49,916 nucleotides of DNA from contig JAABRU010000034.1 of the NCBI GenBank assembly GCA_011390755.1, positions 1 to 49,916 on the forward strand. The letters run 5' to 3'. Below are positions 26,890 to 40,400 of this stretch, in pieces (positions within the stretch are counted from its first letter, which is position 1; every line of letters begins with the position of its first letter). The translations under genes and the position numbers were made by a program. Source of the DNA: Desulfobacteraceae bacterium. GTDB taxonomy: Bacteria; Desulfobacterota; Desulfobacteria; Desulfobacterales; Desulfococcaceae. Below the pieces are notes generated by a model, which was given only the letters and a program-made list of their open reading frames with translations, searched no databases and was not told the DNA's origin.

Positions 26890-27225
26890 ATGATTATAAC
26901 AAAAAATGCAGTGGGAGGTACTATGATTGTTGCCGTAAAATCACCAGTAGAAGCCTATGTTACTATTACCGACCTGAACCGGGAAAACAGGGAGAATTAT
27001 CTGAATGATGATGGCTCTGTTGCTTCCGATTTAGAAACACGTTTAATACCCAATGATAATAAAGTCCATCTGATTGCGGTATTAAATTACAGAAAAAGAT
27101 CAACAGGAGAAGAAGAAAGGGTAAGCAATATGATTGTGACAGATGTTGGCAGTGGAGAAATTATTTACAATAAAGCAATTGAATTAACGGAGAGAGTAAT
27201 CATAGAAAGGATACCATCATCATAA
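26890..27225 (+). CDS. Small uncharacterised protein
   Basis: A 111-aa protein I do not recognise. GGGGGAAAG directly before ATG 26890 is a good ribosome binding site. No signal peptide or lipobox is present. It appears beta-rich (TMIVAVKSPVEAYVTITDL; KVHLIAVLNYRKRSTGEE; NMIVTDVGSGEIIYNKAIEL) and may be a small beta-sandwich. It stands alone between inverted-repeat elements, downstream of the barrel protein and upstream of the DUF2235 lipoprotein. Confidence 0.65.
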   Translation: MIITKNAVGGTMIVAVKSPVEAYVTITDLNRENRENYLNDDGSVASDLETRLIPNDNKVHLIAVLNYRKRSTGEEERVSNMIVTDVGSGEIIYNKAIELTERVIIERIPSS

Positions 27226-27396
27226 GCCATTATTAAGGCACTCAGCAAAAAATAACTGCCCCGTTTCATCTGATTAGGGGACGGAATGCACAGTTTCTGT
27301 TTATCCGCAGGATATTTCCGGAGGATTTATTTCTTACCGGGTCACTAAAACAGCTTCAGCCGGAGGTAAGAATTTTATAATCAGAACACTATCTTT

Positions 27397-27499
27397 TGAT
27401 GAATCGGTAAAAAGTCAGATTTTTGAAAATCGCTGTCAGTAAAATCAGCAGATTACTGTGTATCAAAACCTAATTTTCTGACTTTTTACGAGATCATCA
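27397..27499. mobile_element. Miniature element D, copy 3 (inverted)
   Basis: A 103-bp copy in opposite orientation to those at 16781 and 17285, with the same ends (TGATGAATCGGTAAAAA ... TCATCA). It is flanked by a 5-bp direct repeat TCTTT (27392-27396, 27500-27504). The TTAA used by A and B in copy 1 reads as a variant here. Confidence 0.85.
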
Positions 27500-27549
27500 T
27501 CTTTTAATTTATCGGATAAAACCACCGCCTCTGGCGGTGGCAGTGCTCT

Positions 27550-27641
27550 GTTTCACTTAAAATTGCAGGTCAGTGTAGCGAAGCGTAACCCGACAGTCTG
27601 ATGATTTCCTCCGAAATACCATACACCATTTTAAATGAAAC
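27550..27641. repeat. Short inverted-repeat element (family K)
   Basis: GTTTCACTTAAAATTG (27550-27565) and CATTTTAAATGAAAC (27627-27641) are inverted. A small hairpin of CCACCGCC/GGCGGTGG lies just before at about 27522-27540. The remainder of 27226-27834 shows no gene. Confidence 0.5.
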
Positions 27642-27834
27642 GATGCAGTAGTTTACTCTCAAAATAGTACATCCGCCGATCAAGAGATTCCGCAGATATT
27701 TTAATACAGCTTCATAAATCAATGGTATTATTCTGACTATAACATTATTGTTTTTTTACAGACCTGTCTCTATCAGGAGAGAGACGGGTCTGTTTATCTT
27801 TGCACTCCCTTTTCCGTCATTTAAGAAGGAGTTT

Positions 27835-29067
27835 ATGGAAAAAATGATTAATAGAATACAATTAATTTGCTGTATTATACTGCTGTTTTTTATATTTGGA
27901 TGCGCCTCAGTCTCCACCTCAGAAAAGGAGGAATGTACGCCATATATAAACAAATTTTTGGGAAATCCAAATACGAAAAAAAATATATTTGTCTTCTTGG
28001 ATGGCACTGATAACAAACCTCAATCAGGAACAAATATATGGCGGTTATTTGAACTGATAAAAAATGATAATAATCCACAAACGACAGCTATGTATATTCC
28101 AGGAGTAGGGTGTGATACACCAGCTACCGGAAAACTTTTAGGGAAAGGGATGGAAGAACGCATTTTAAAAGGTTATTCATTCATAATACAAAATTATAAA
28201 CCTGATGACAGCATATATATTTTCGGATTCAGCAGAGGGGCTCATCAGGCTCGTGCCTTAGCCGGATTTATTGCATATGCAGGAGTTCCTACAGTATTTG
28301 ACAAAGATAAAGATGTTCTCAAAAGAGTTGGCAACAAAATATTGGAACTGACAAAGAAAAAAAGAGATAGTGACTATTATGAAAAATGGAAGCTGTGGAA
28401 TCCCGCGCAGAAGCCATTACTTGCATCAGAAATAAAAGAAAAATTGAATGTTGAAATGCAGGCAGCAGAAATTGCTTTTTTAGGGATTTGGGATATCGTA
28501 CCAGGTTCATCGTTGAAAGATTATGGTTATTGCAAAGAAAAAATAGGCTGTGTTAAAAAATATTTCTTTTGGCTGCCTGGTATTGACAGAGGTGAGAGAT
28601 ACAAATCAGATTCATATCCGGCGATCCGGCAGATTGCACATGCAGTATCAATAGATGAAAAAAGGAGTAAGTTCAAACCATTGCTTTTATGCAATCCAAT
28701 CAATCCGGAATACACAAAGATAGCTGAAGTATGGTTTCCCGGTGCACATGCGGATGTAGGAGGAGGATACGAAGATTCCGATGGCGGATTGTCCGGAATT
28801 TCATTAAACTGGATAATTGATTTGTTGTCTGAAAGCTATAAATTCAAAAAAATACCAAAAGTAGAAGAAAATGCCGGAGGTTTGGCACACCACTCTATAG
28901 ACCTCGTTCCTTTTGATGAATTATGGAAATGTGAAGATCGTATATTACCTTCTGATGCAATTATCCATCAAAGTTTTGAAGAACGTAAAAAATTATCACC
29001 CGTACCCATTATTACTAATGAAGGAAGGCAAGAATTAAATTATCCGATGGAGAAATGTACTGAATAA
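27835..29067 (+). CDS. DUF2235 (Tle1-like) phospholipase-type lipoprotein
   Basis: A 410-aa protein with a DUF2235 / T6SS Tle1-like alpha/beta-hydrolase domain. Evidence is KNIFVFLDGTDN, TNIWRLFELI, YIPGVGCDT, the nucleophile elbow GFSRGAHQARALAG and the catalytic-Asp region PGAHADVGGGYEDSDGG. The N-terminus is a lipoprotein signal with lipobox FIFGC (about residue 23), so the enzyme is probably exported and lipid-anchored. That is unlike T6SS effectors, and no T6SS gene is nearby. ATG 27835 is chosen over the longer frame at 27748 because AAGGAG precedes it and the lipoprotein signal begins there. With the hydrolase at 23768 this makes two lipid-anchored hydrolases in one region. Confidence 0.88.
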   Translation: MEKMINRIQLICCIILLFFIFGCASVSTSEKEECTPYINKFLGNPNTKKNIFVFLDGTDNKPQSGTNIWRLFELIKNDNNPQTTAMYIPGVGCDTPATGKLLGKGMEERILKGYSFIIQNYKPDDSIYIFGFSRGAHQARALAGFIAYAGVPTVFDKDKDVLKRVGNKILELTKKKRDSDYYEKWKLWNPAQKPLLASEIKEKLNVEMQAAEIAFLGIWDIVPGSSLKDYGYCKEKIGCVKKYFFWLPGIDRGERYKSDSYPAIRQIAHAVSIDEKRSKFKPLLLCNPINPEYTKIAEVWFPGAHADVGGGYEDSDGGLSGISLNWIIDLLSESYKFKKIPKVEENAGGLAHHSIDLVPFDELWKCEDRILPSDAIIHQSFEERKKLSPVPIITNEGRQELNYPMEKCTE

Positions 29068-29116
29068 TACACGCTGTTCAATGCAGCCATGTAGATTTTA
29101 AATTCAATATCAAAAA

Positions 29117-29155
29117 TAAAAAGGCCATCCGCTTTGCAGATGGCCTTTTTTTTAT
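29117..29155. terminator. Bidirectional rho-independent terminator
   Basis: AAAAAGGCCATC pairs with GATGGCCTTTTT; a T-run is read in both directions. It separates the convergent DUF2235 and pyruvate:ferredoxin oxidoreductase genes. A second strong hairpin (CAGACTTCCGGAA with TTCGGAAGTCTG) follows at 29161-29196. Confidence 0.85.
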
Positions 29156-29261
29156 TTTTGCAGACTTCCGGAATTTTTGAAAACTTCGGAAGTCTGTCAT
29201 TCACGGTTATTGTCGGGTTACGCTCCGGTTACTGAGCGAAGTCGAAGTACCTTGCCCTGTC

Positions 29262-32807
<3,546 letters not shown>

Positions 32808-32843
32808 TCATTTTTTTCGGAAGCTGATTCGGAAGATTATAAT

Positions 32844-32967
32844 CAATGCCGTTTCCTTAATGGGGACGGAGTCCCGAACTGAAAGTTTGGGGCACTGAAA
32901 TGATGCAGAAAAATGCTGCCAAACTTTCCATTTGGCACTCACCGGTTTTCTTAAGGAAACGGCATTG
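32844..32967. mobile_element. Miniature inverted-repeat element, family E, copy 3
   Basis: The ends CAATGCCGTTTCCTTAA / TTAAGGAAACGGCATTG form a perfect 17-bp inverted repeat. Flanking 10-mers AGATTATAAT and AAATTATAAT (32834-32843, 32968-32977) differ at one base. The core (GGACGGAGTCCCG; AAAGTTTGG/CCAAACTTT) differs from copies 1 and 2 but resembles copy 4. It lies 66 bp upstream of the nifJ start. From 32978 to 33607 I see no gene. Confidence 0.85.
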
Positions 32968-33607
32968 AAATTATAATTTTAAAGTATCAAACATATTGAA
33001 ATTCATTCTATTTGTAAAGAGAAAAATGCATGTCCGGATAAAAACTGAGCGGAAATGGGGGGATTACAGATAATCCTGAACATATACTATTCCAATTTAG
33101 GTTTTTTCAGGCACGAAATTTGCTTCAACTGTCAACCGCAACTGGTTGGCAGACATGTTATAAAATTTTGTGTCTGTTTTTGGAAAAACCAAAATTGGAT
33201 CAGTATATTACACCGGATGCAAAACATAGTCAATTAGAGTATCTCTGATTTTTCTGTAGGTATTTTTCTTACAGAACAGGAGTCGGGCGGTTGAATTTTA
33301 GCTATTTGAATTTAGTTTGTATATCAAAAAATCGCAGTCCCGTGTCACAGCAGCTTGGTCATTTTTGCTGACTTCCGGACTGTAAAAATGTAACCTCCTG
33401 AAATCATTAAATGAGAATTTTCAGGCATGGATTTATAACCTTCTGAAATCATTAAAACCGGAATTTTTTACCGAACTATCCTGCATTATTCATAAACTTT
33501 GATAAATATCCGAAAACAAAGACAATGCGGAAAATCGGATTTACAAATCGGTTTTCAGCTAAAGCATTATGATCGGCGGGTTATTCAAGTTTATGAATAA
33601 TTCAGGC

Positions 33608-33739
33608 TATAGAGTTTAAGAAAATATTTTTGGGGTTTTCTGCAGGTTGGGGTGAAAAACGAACCCCGGCAGATTCAGTATGCCGGGATTCACTGCGTTC
33701 ACCCCGGCCTGGCCCAAAACAATTATCTTAAACACTATA
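33608..33739. mobile_element. Miniature inverted-repeat element, family I, copy 2
   Basis: The ends TATAGAGTTTAAGAAAATAT (left) and, inverted, TATAGTGTTTAAGATAATTG (right) lead into GGGGTT/AACCCC hairpins. It is 132 bp, like copy 1 at 14817. The outer TA at each end would fit a TA target duplication. 33740-33876 shows no gene. Confidence 0.75.
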
Positions 33740-33876
33740 AATGAAAACAAAAAATGAGGAAAATGTGTATTTGAAATAAAAATTGCGGTATTTTTTTGGA
33801 ATGGATGTTTGTCAAAATTTTCATCGTGTGTTAAGATATATTTCTGTATATATACCAATTGCTGCTGAAAAATGAA

Positions 33877-34009
33877 CAGACTTTATCGGAAATAAATATT
33901 GCAGGGTGCGTTAGCGCAGCATAACGCACCGCAAACCGTAATAACGGGTGTGTCAGGGCTGCTGCCCAATGCAGTCTGTGAAGAAATTTCTTATTTCCGA
34001 TAATGTCTG
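33877..34009. mobile_element. Miniature inverted-repeat element, family F, copy 2
   Basis: The ends CAGACTTTATCGGAAATAA and inverted CAGACATTATCGGAAATAA form a 19-bp repeat with one mismatch. A 5-bp duplication ATGAA flanks it (33872-33876, 34010-34014). The core has a GGTGCGTTA/TAACGCACC hairpin. It ends 24 bp before the start codon of the flavoprotein gene. Confidence 0.85.
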
Positions 34010-34033
34010 ATGAACAGGAAACAGGGAGGCCGT

Positions 34034-35374
34034 ATGAATTTTCTTGTCATCGGGGGAGATGCTGCCGGAATGAGTGCCGCCAGCCGTGCCAAACGCAATC
34101 AGGCGGATATGAATGTGACCGTTTTGGAAATGACATCGGATGTGTCCTACAGTGCCTGCGGTATGCCATACAATATTGCGGATCCGGACAGGGATATGGA
34201 AGATCTGGTTGTGCGCCGGGCCGAAGTGTTCCGTCAAAAACAGGGCATTAACCTGCTCACCGGGCACTGCGCGGAGAAAATTGATCCCGCATCCAAAACC
34301 GTCAGCGGCAGAAAAGCGGACGGAGAAGGTTTTTCCTTTTCCTATGACAAACTGCTCATTGCCACCGGGGCATCCCCGGTGATACCGGACATTCCCGGAA
34401 TGGATCTGCGGGGCATTATGCCCCTGAAATCCCTGGAAGACGGGAAAAAAATTAAAGAATATCTCAAAAATCACAATGTCCGGAAAGCGGTAATCACCGG
34501 CATGGGATATATCGGCCTGGAAATGTGCGAAGCCCTGCGGCACAGAGGAATTCAGGTAGATATGGTCAAACCCCGTCCCGGTCTGCTGCCCTGGATGGAC
34601 AAAAACCTGTCCGATGAAGTCCGCAAAGTGCTTGAGGACGAAAATGTGGGACTGTATGACGGATATGAGATACAGAAAATCGCGGAAAGCGGGGACGGCC
34701 TGAAAATTATCTGTGCGGAAAAAGAGCTGGAAGCCCAGATGATACTGGTCGGCATCGGGGTGAATCCTGCCAGCCGTATCGGTCTGGATGCCGGTGCGGA
34801 GGCCGGGCCGGGACAATCCCTTGCTGTGGATCACCGAATGCGGACATCCCTTCCCGATATTTATGCAGCCGGGGACTGCGCGGATGCCTTTCATGTCATT
34901 ACAGGGGAGAGAACATGGATTCCCCTGGCTCTGCGGGCCAACCGGGCCGGATGGGCCGCGGCAGACAATGTCTGCGGTATTGCCACAGAACTGCCGGGAA
35001 TTGTGGGAACCGCGGTATTCAAGGTCTTTGACATGCAGGTGACCCGTACCGGTCTGACGGAAAAAGAGGCCAAAGAAGCGGGATTTGAACCGGCTTCCGT
35101 CAGCATTAAAACCCGTTCCCGCGCCCATGCCCATCCCGGCAGTCAGCCCCTTTGGGTATATATGACCGGCGATAAAAAATCCGGGCGGCTTTTAGGTGTT
35201 CAGATGGTGGGAAAAGACGGTGTGGCGCACCGGATCAATGCACCGGCAGTAGCCCTTCATGCGGGCATGAGCGTGGAAGCGTTTTTCCAGACGGATATGG
35301 CCTATGCACCGCCCTTCGGGCCGGTATGGGATCCCGTGCTGACGGCTGCCAATCAGCTGCTGAAAAAACTGTAA
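34034..35374 (+). CDS. CoA-disulfide reductase / NADH oxidase-like flavoprotein
   Basis: A 446-aa FAD- and NAD(P)H-dependent pyridine nucleotide-disulfide oxidoreductase. FAD is bound by the N-terminal GGDAAGMSAASRAKR. The single redox cysteine lies in SYSACGMPY, as in CoA-disulfide reductase and NADH peroxidase/oxidase. The NAD(P) site is ITGMGYIGLEMCEAL, the second FAD motif IYAAGDCAD, followed by the dimerisation domain. Family members reduce CoA disulfides, polysulfide or O2; in a sulfate reducer an oxygen-defence or sulfur-transfer role is plausible. ATG 34034 is preferred because GGGAGG lies at 34024-34029; ATG 34010 falls within the flanking duplication of a mobile element. Confidence 0.9.
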   Translation: MNFLVIGGDAAGMSAASRAKRNQADMNVTVLEMTSDVSYSACGMPYNIADPDRDMEDLVVRRAEVFRQKQGINLLTGHCAEKIDPASKTVSGRKADGEGFSFSYDKLLIATGASPVIPDIPGMDLRGIMPLKSLEDGKKIKEYLKNHNVRKAVITGMGYIGLEMCEALRHRGIQVDMVKPRPGLLPWMDKNLSDEVRKVLEDENVGLYDGYEIQKIAESGDGLKIICAEKELEAQMILVGIGVNPASRIGLDAGAEAGPGQSLAVDHRMRTSLPDIYAAGDCADAFHVITGERTWIPLALRANRAGWAAADNVCGIATELPGIVGTAVFKVFDMQVTRTGLTEKEAKEAGFEPASVSIKTRSRAHAHPGSQPLWVYMTGDKKSGRLLGVQMVGKDGVAHRINAPAVALHAGMSVEAFFQTDMAYAPPFGPVWDPVLTAANQLLKKL

Positions 35375-35628
35375 CCCCCGCCGGAAATGCACTGTCCCTT
35401 ACCCGTCTGTTTTTTTTCCGGTCTGATTTTATCCGTAATGGGAGGTCTTATCTCATTACGGATGTGCAATTTCCATTCCGGAATGGTCTGTTTTTCTCCC
35501 CCTTTCAGTCAATCAAATTGACTTAATAAAGGGAATCTACTATAATTATGCAAAAAAGATTATCCATTTCGGTATAGGGATTTTTTTTCCGGAAGCAGGT
35601 CTTCAGTTTTTTTTCAAAAACCGCCAGG

Positions 35629-35773
35629 CAGCAGATCGGGAAATTTTCCCCCGGACAGGGTTTTACAACTGTCCCGGAGTGCAGATAATGATATTTTTGC
35701 ACGGTCGCAGATCCCGTTTGGCGTATGCAAAAATACAATTTTTGCATTCCTTCCGAAATTTTCCGATCTGCTG
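35629..35773. mobile_element. Miniature inverted-repeat element, family J, copy 2
   Basis: CAGCAGATCGGGAAATTTT and inverted CAGCAGATCGGAAAATTT bound 145 bp with inner inverted pairs (GGACAG/CTGTCC; ATGCAAAAATA/ATTTTTGCAT). It is the best-preserved member of the family seen at 5011 and 17670. 35375-35628 holds only a 10-bp hairpin (ATCCGTAATG/CATTACGGAT near 35430) and no gene. Confidence 0.75.
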
Positions 35774-35834
35774 TTATACATACCCCTTCGGAAAAAAGGG
35801 ATTTCAGAGAATTACGGAACCCCTCCTCTGTCCC

Positions 35835-35958
35835 CAATGCTGCTGCCCTAAGGTCGGAGGAGTGTCAGACTTACAGTTTGACATGCTGAAATTACTCAGA
35901 AAAAGACGTGCTAAACTGTAAGTTCAGCACTCCGGTTTTGCTTAAGTCAGCAGTATTG
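35835..35958. mobile_element. Miniature inverted-repeat element, family E, copy 4
   Basis: The ends CAATGCTGCTGCCCTAAG and inverted CAATACTGCTGACTTAAG fit the family E 18-bp end. The core pairs GGAGTG with CACTCC and ACTTACAGTTT with AAACTGTAAGT. A further end-like CAATACTGCTGCCGTAAG at 35984-36001 suggests a second, truncated copy. No clear duplication. Confidence 0.7.
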
Positions 35959-36086
35959 CCCTGTGTGTCCCTCCGCTTTGCAGCAATACTGCTGCCGTAA
36001 GCAAAAGAGGGACTTGCAGGGGGGTACTGCATACACCCTTCCGAGGGGAAGGGAAACAGCATAATTCCGAAACAGGAGATAGCATC

Positions 36087-36227
36087 ATGGAAAAAATAAA
36101 AATCAGAAAACCCTATAAACCCAAAATCCGGCATCTGCCTCTGAAAAAAGGCGGGCCCCACCGGGATAAGACCAAGTATTACCGGAAAGACAAGCATAAG
36201 AAAAAATGGTCGGACCAGAAAAATTAA
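36087..36227 (+). CDS. Small highly basic protein (46 aa)
   Basis: AGGAG at 36074-36078 stands 8 bases before ATG 36087, and the frame ends at TAA 36225. About 45 percent of the residues are Lys, Arg or His (e.g. KIKIRKPYKPKIRH, KDKHKKKW), so the protein should bind nucleic acid or ribosomes, or another polyanion. It has no signal peptide and is not one of the ribosomal proteins I know. The ribosome binding site and third-position G/C preference support a real gene. It lies just after element remnants and 160 bp before the KdnB-like gene. Confidence 0.55.
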   Translation: MEKIKIRKPYKPKIRHLPLKKGGPHRDKTKYYRKDKHKKKWSDQKN

Positions 36228-36374
36228 TCAGCGGAATCAGTATATCCGACTCAAACCGCACTATACCTGAAAAAGATAATGGATACAATTTTTAATTTTT
36301 CGTGCAGTTCGTGTGTTCCGCGGAGCAGTAGAAAAAAAGACGATTTTGAATCCGATTTATATTTTTATTTATGA

Positions 36375-37454
<1,080 letters not shown>

Positions 37455-37457
37455 AGT

Positions 37458-40400
37458 ATGTGCGGAATTGCAGGAATCGTATCGGTCAGGCGGGACAGGG
37501 ACGGGCAGGCGGATCCGGTTTTTTTTCAAAAAGCCGCCCGGCAGATCCGGGAAAAGGGCTTTGCTTTTTGCCGGGATCAGGGGATGCCTTTTGCAGAAAC
37601 CTATATGGGCGGGGAAAAACTGCTTTCAGATATGGAGAACGCCGCCCGCGGCCTGAAAGAAGACGGGCCTTTTTATGCTGTTTTTTCTGACAGGGAAGTG
37701 CAGGATGCCCTTGGAGAACTTGCGGACCGCTTTTCGGATTTCATTGCGCAGGAGGCCCGTATTCTCAAAGAGGAAATGGGGCATCTGCCCGCCGAAGATG
37801 TGGATATACTGGCCGGCCGCGTGGAAAAACTGCGGGATATTGCCTGGTGCCTGGCCCGGGAAGTCTGCGAAAATGTCAGTCGGACCCGTGATCTGCTCTA
37901 CCGCAGCAAAGCACCGGCCGATGTGTCCGTCATTTTCAAACGAATCAATACGGTTCTCAACAGCATTGACCGCCTGGAAGTCCGGGGCAGGGATTCCGCG
38001 GGCATTTCCCTGCTTTTTCTCATGGACAGTTCCGAATACGAAGGACTTGCAGATACATTGGACAAGGCCAATTTTCTGGATCAGTTCAAAGAACGCTGTA
38101 ACCGGGATGTGCTGGTAAATAAAAGTATTACGCTCCGTGAATCCCTGTCGGAGGACAACCTGCCTCTCACTGCCCTTGCCTTTACCTATAAAGTGGCAGC
38201 GGAAATCGGCAGACTGGGAGACAATGTGGCTTTTCTGCGCGGGCAGATCAAAAATGACAGCATTCTCCAGGCCCTGGTCAATTTCCGGCTCCGCAATTAC
38301 AGCATTTCCTCCCATACCCGCTGGGCCTCGGTCGGAGCCATCAGCGAGGCCAACTGCCATCCCCTTGACAGTAAAACAGCCGTTTCCGCGTCCCTCACCC
38401 ATACGGACAGCGGCATTTTCCATGTCTGCCTGAACGGGGATATTGATAATTATCTGAAACTCAGAGAAGAACATGAAAAAAACGGTTGCTGTATCCATCA
38501 GGATATTACCACAGATACCAAAATGATCCCCCTGCAGATTGAGAAATATCTGAAAGAAGGCAATGATATAACCGGGGCATTCCGCCTGGCTGTAAATGAT
38601 TTTGAAGGCTCCCATGCCATTACCATGCATACGGATCTGGCACCCGGGCGGCTTTTTCTGGCACAGAAAGGCAGCGGTCAGGCCATTTTTGTCGGTCTGT
38701 CCGGACATCATTATATGGCAGTATCCGAAGTCTATGGTTTTATTGAAGAAACCTCCCGTTTTCTCAAGATGGACGGGGAAAAAACTGTGGAAGGAAAAAA
38801 GGGACTGATTCAGGGGCAGATTTTTATCCTGCATCAGGATTCGCCCGGCGGACTGGAAGGTATCCGGGCCATGTATTATGACGGCACGGAACTGAAACTT
38901 TCGGAAAAAGATATAAAAAACACCGAACTCACCTCCAGGGATATTGACCGTCAGGGTTTTCCCCATTATTTCCTCAAAGAAATATCCGAATCCCCGGTTT
39001 CCGTGGAAAAAACTCTGCAAAACCGCTGGAAAATTCTGGACAGTGAAAAATATGCGGTTTCCCTGGATGAAAAAACGGTTCCCCCCTCCCTGCGGGAGGC
39101 CTTCGCGGAAAAAACTGTCCGCCGCATCTTTTTTGTGGGACAGGGCACGGCCGGGGTGGCCGCGCAGGCATGTGCGGACATCCTGAATTATTATATGAAT
39201 GATCCCGCACTCATGGTTACATCCCTCAAGGCATCGGAGCTCAGCGGTTTTAAACTCGGTGAAAGCGAGCAGGGAATGCGGGACACCCTGGTGGTGGCCA
39301 TCAGTCAGTCCGGCACAACAACAGACACCAACCGCACCGTGGATATGGTGCGGGAACGGGGCGCGCATACCCTGGCCATTGTCAACCGCAGGGATTCGGA
39401 TCTCACCTTCAAGGTGAACGGGGTCATGTATACCAGCAGCGGCCGGGATATTGAAATGTCCGTGGCATCCACCAAGGCATTTTATTCCCAGATTGTGGCG
39501 GGGGCTATGCTCAGTCTTTTTCTGGCCCGTATCTGCGGCGCAAGGTCTGATGATTTTGTAACCGCGGAAATCCGCCGACTTCTGGCCCTGCCCGCGCATA
39601 TGCAGAAAATTCTCTCCATGAAATCCCTGATGGAAAATTCAGCCATGCGCCTGGCGCTGACCCGTACTTACTGGGCTGCCGTAGGCAGCGGGCCCAACAA
39701 AACCTCGGCCGATGAAATCCGCATCAAACTCAGTGAACTCTGCTATAAAACCATTTCATCGGATTATGTGGAAGACAAAAAGCATATTGATCTTTCTTCC
39801 GAACCGCTCATTATTGTGTGTACGGCAGGAACCCGTTCCACTGTTATCGGCGATATTATCAAAGATACGGCGATCTTTAAGGCGCACAAAGCCGTTCCCA
39901 TTGTCATTGCCGATGAAGGGGAAAGCCGTTTTACCCCCTATGCCGCCGATGTTTTCCATGTACCGCCCGTCAGCGAGCATCTGGCCCCTGTTCTCAATAC
40001 CCTGGTGGGGCATATCTGGGGATATTATGCTGCCCTTGCCATTAACGAAGGTTCCCGTTTCCTCTACGGTTTCCGGGAAGAAGTACAGCATTCCGTGGAA
40101 AAATGCGTGACAGAGGGTTCCGATATTTATGAACTTATTCTGGAAAAAAGTTTCCGGGAAAAAATGGCCCGTTTTTATTATGACTTCCGCAAAAAAAGCA
40201 GTGAAAACGGTCTGTCAGCAACGATGGGGCTGAATGCATCTTCAGACCTGACCCTGCTGCTCAAATACCTGTCCGGCCGTCTGCCGGTCACAGATTTTGA
40301 AATGGATTTTCATCTCAAAGGCACAGCCCGGAATATGCTGGATGCACTGTTTGCATGTCTGGGAACCGCCATCAACAATATGGCCCGGCCCGTGGATGCC

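Noticed and set aside
27748-27834. Upstream extension of the DUF2235 gene
   Set aside because: The added residues precede a perfect lipoprotein signal that starts at 27835 with its own ribosome binding site.
33055-33237. 60-codon frame in the 33-kb intergenic region
   Set aside because: No ribosome binding site, short, AT-rich and without similarity that I can recognise.
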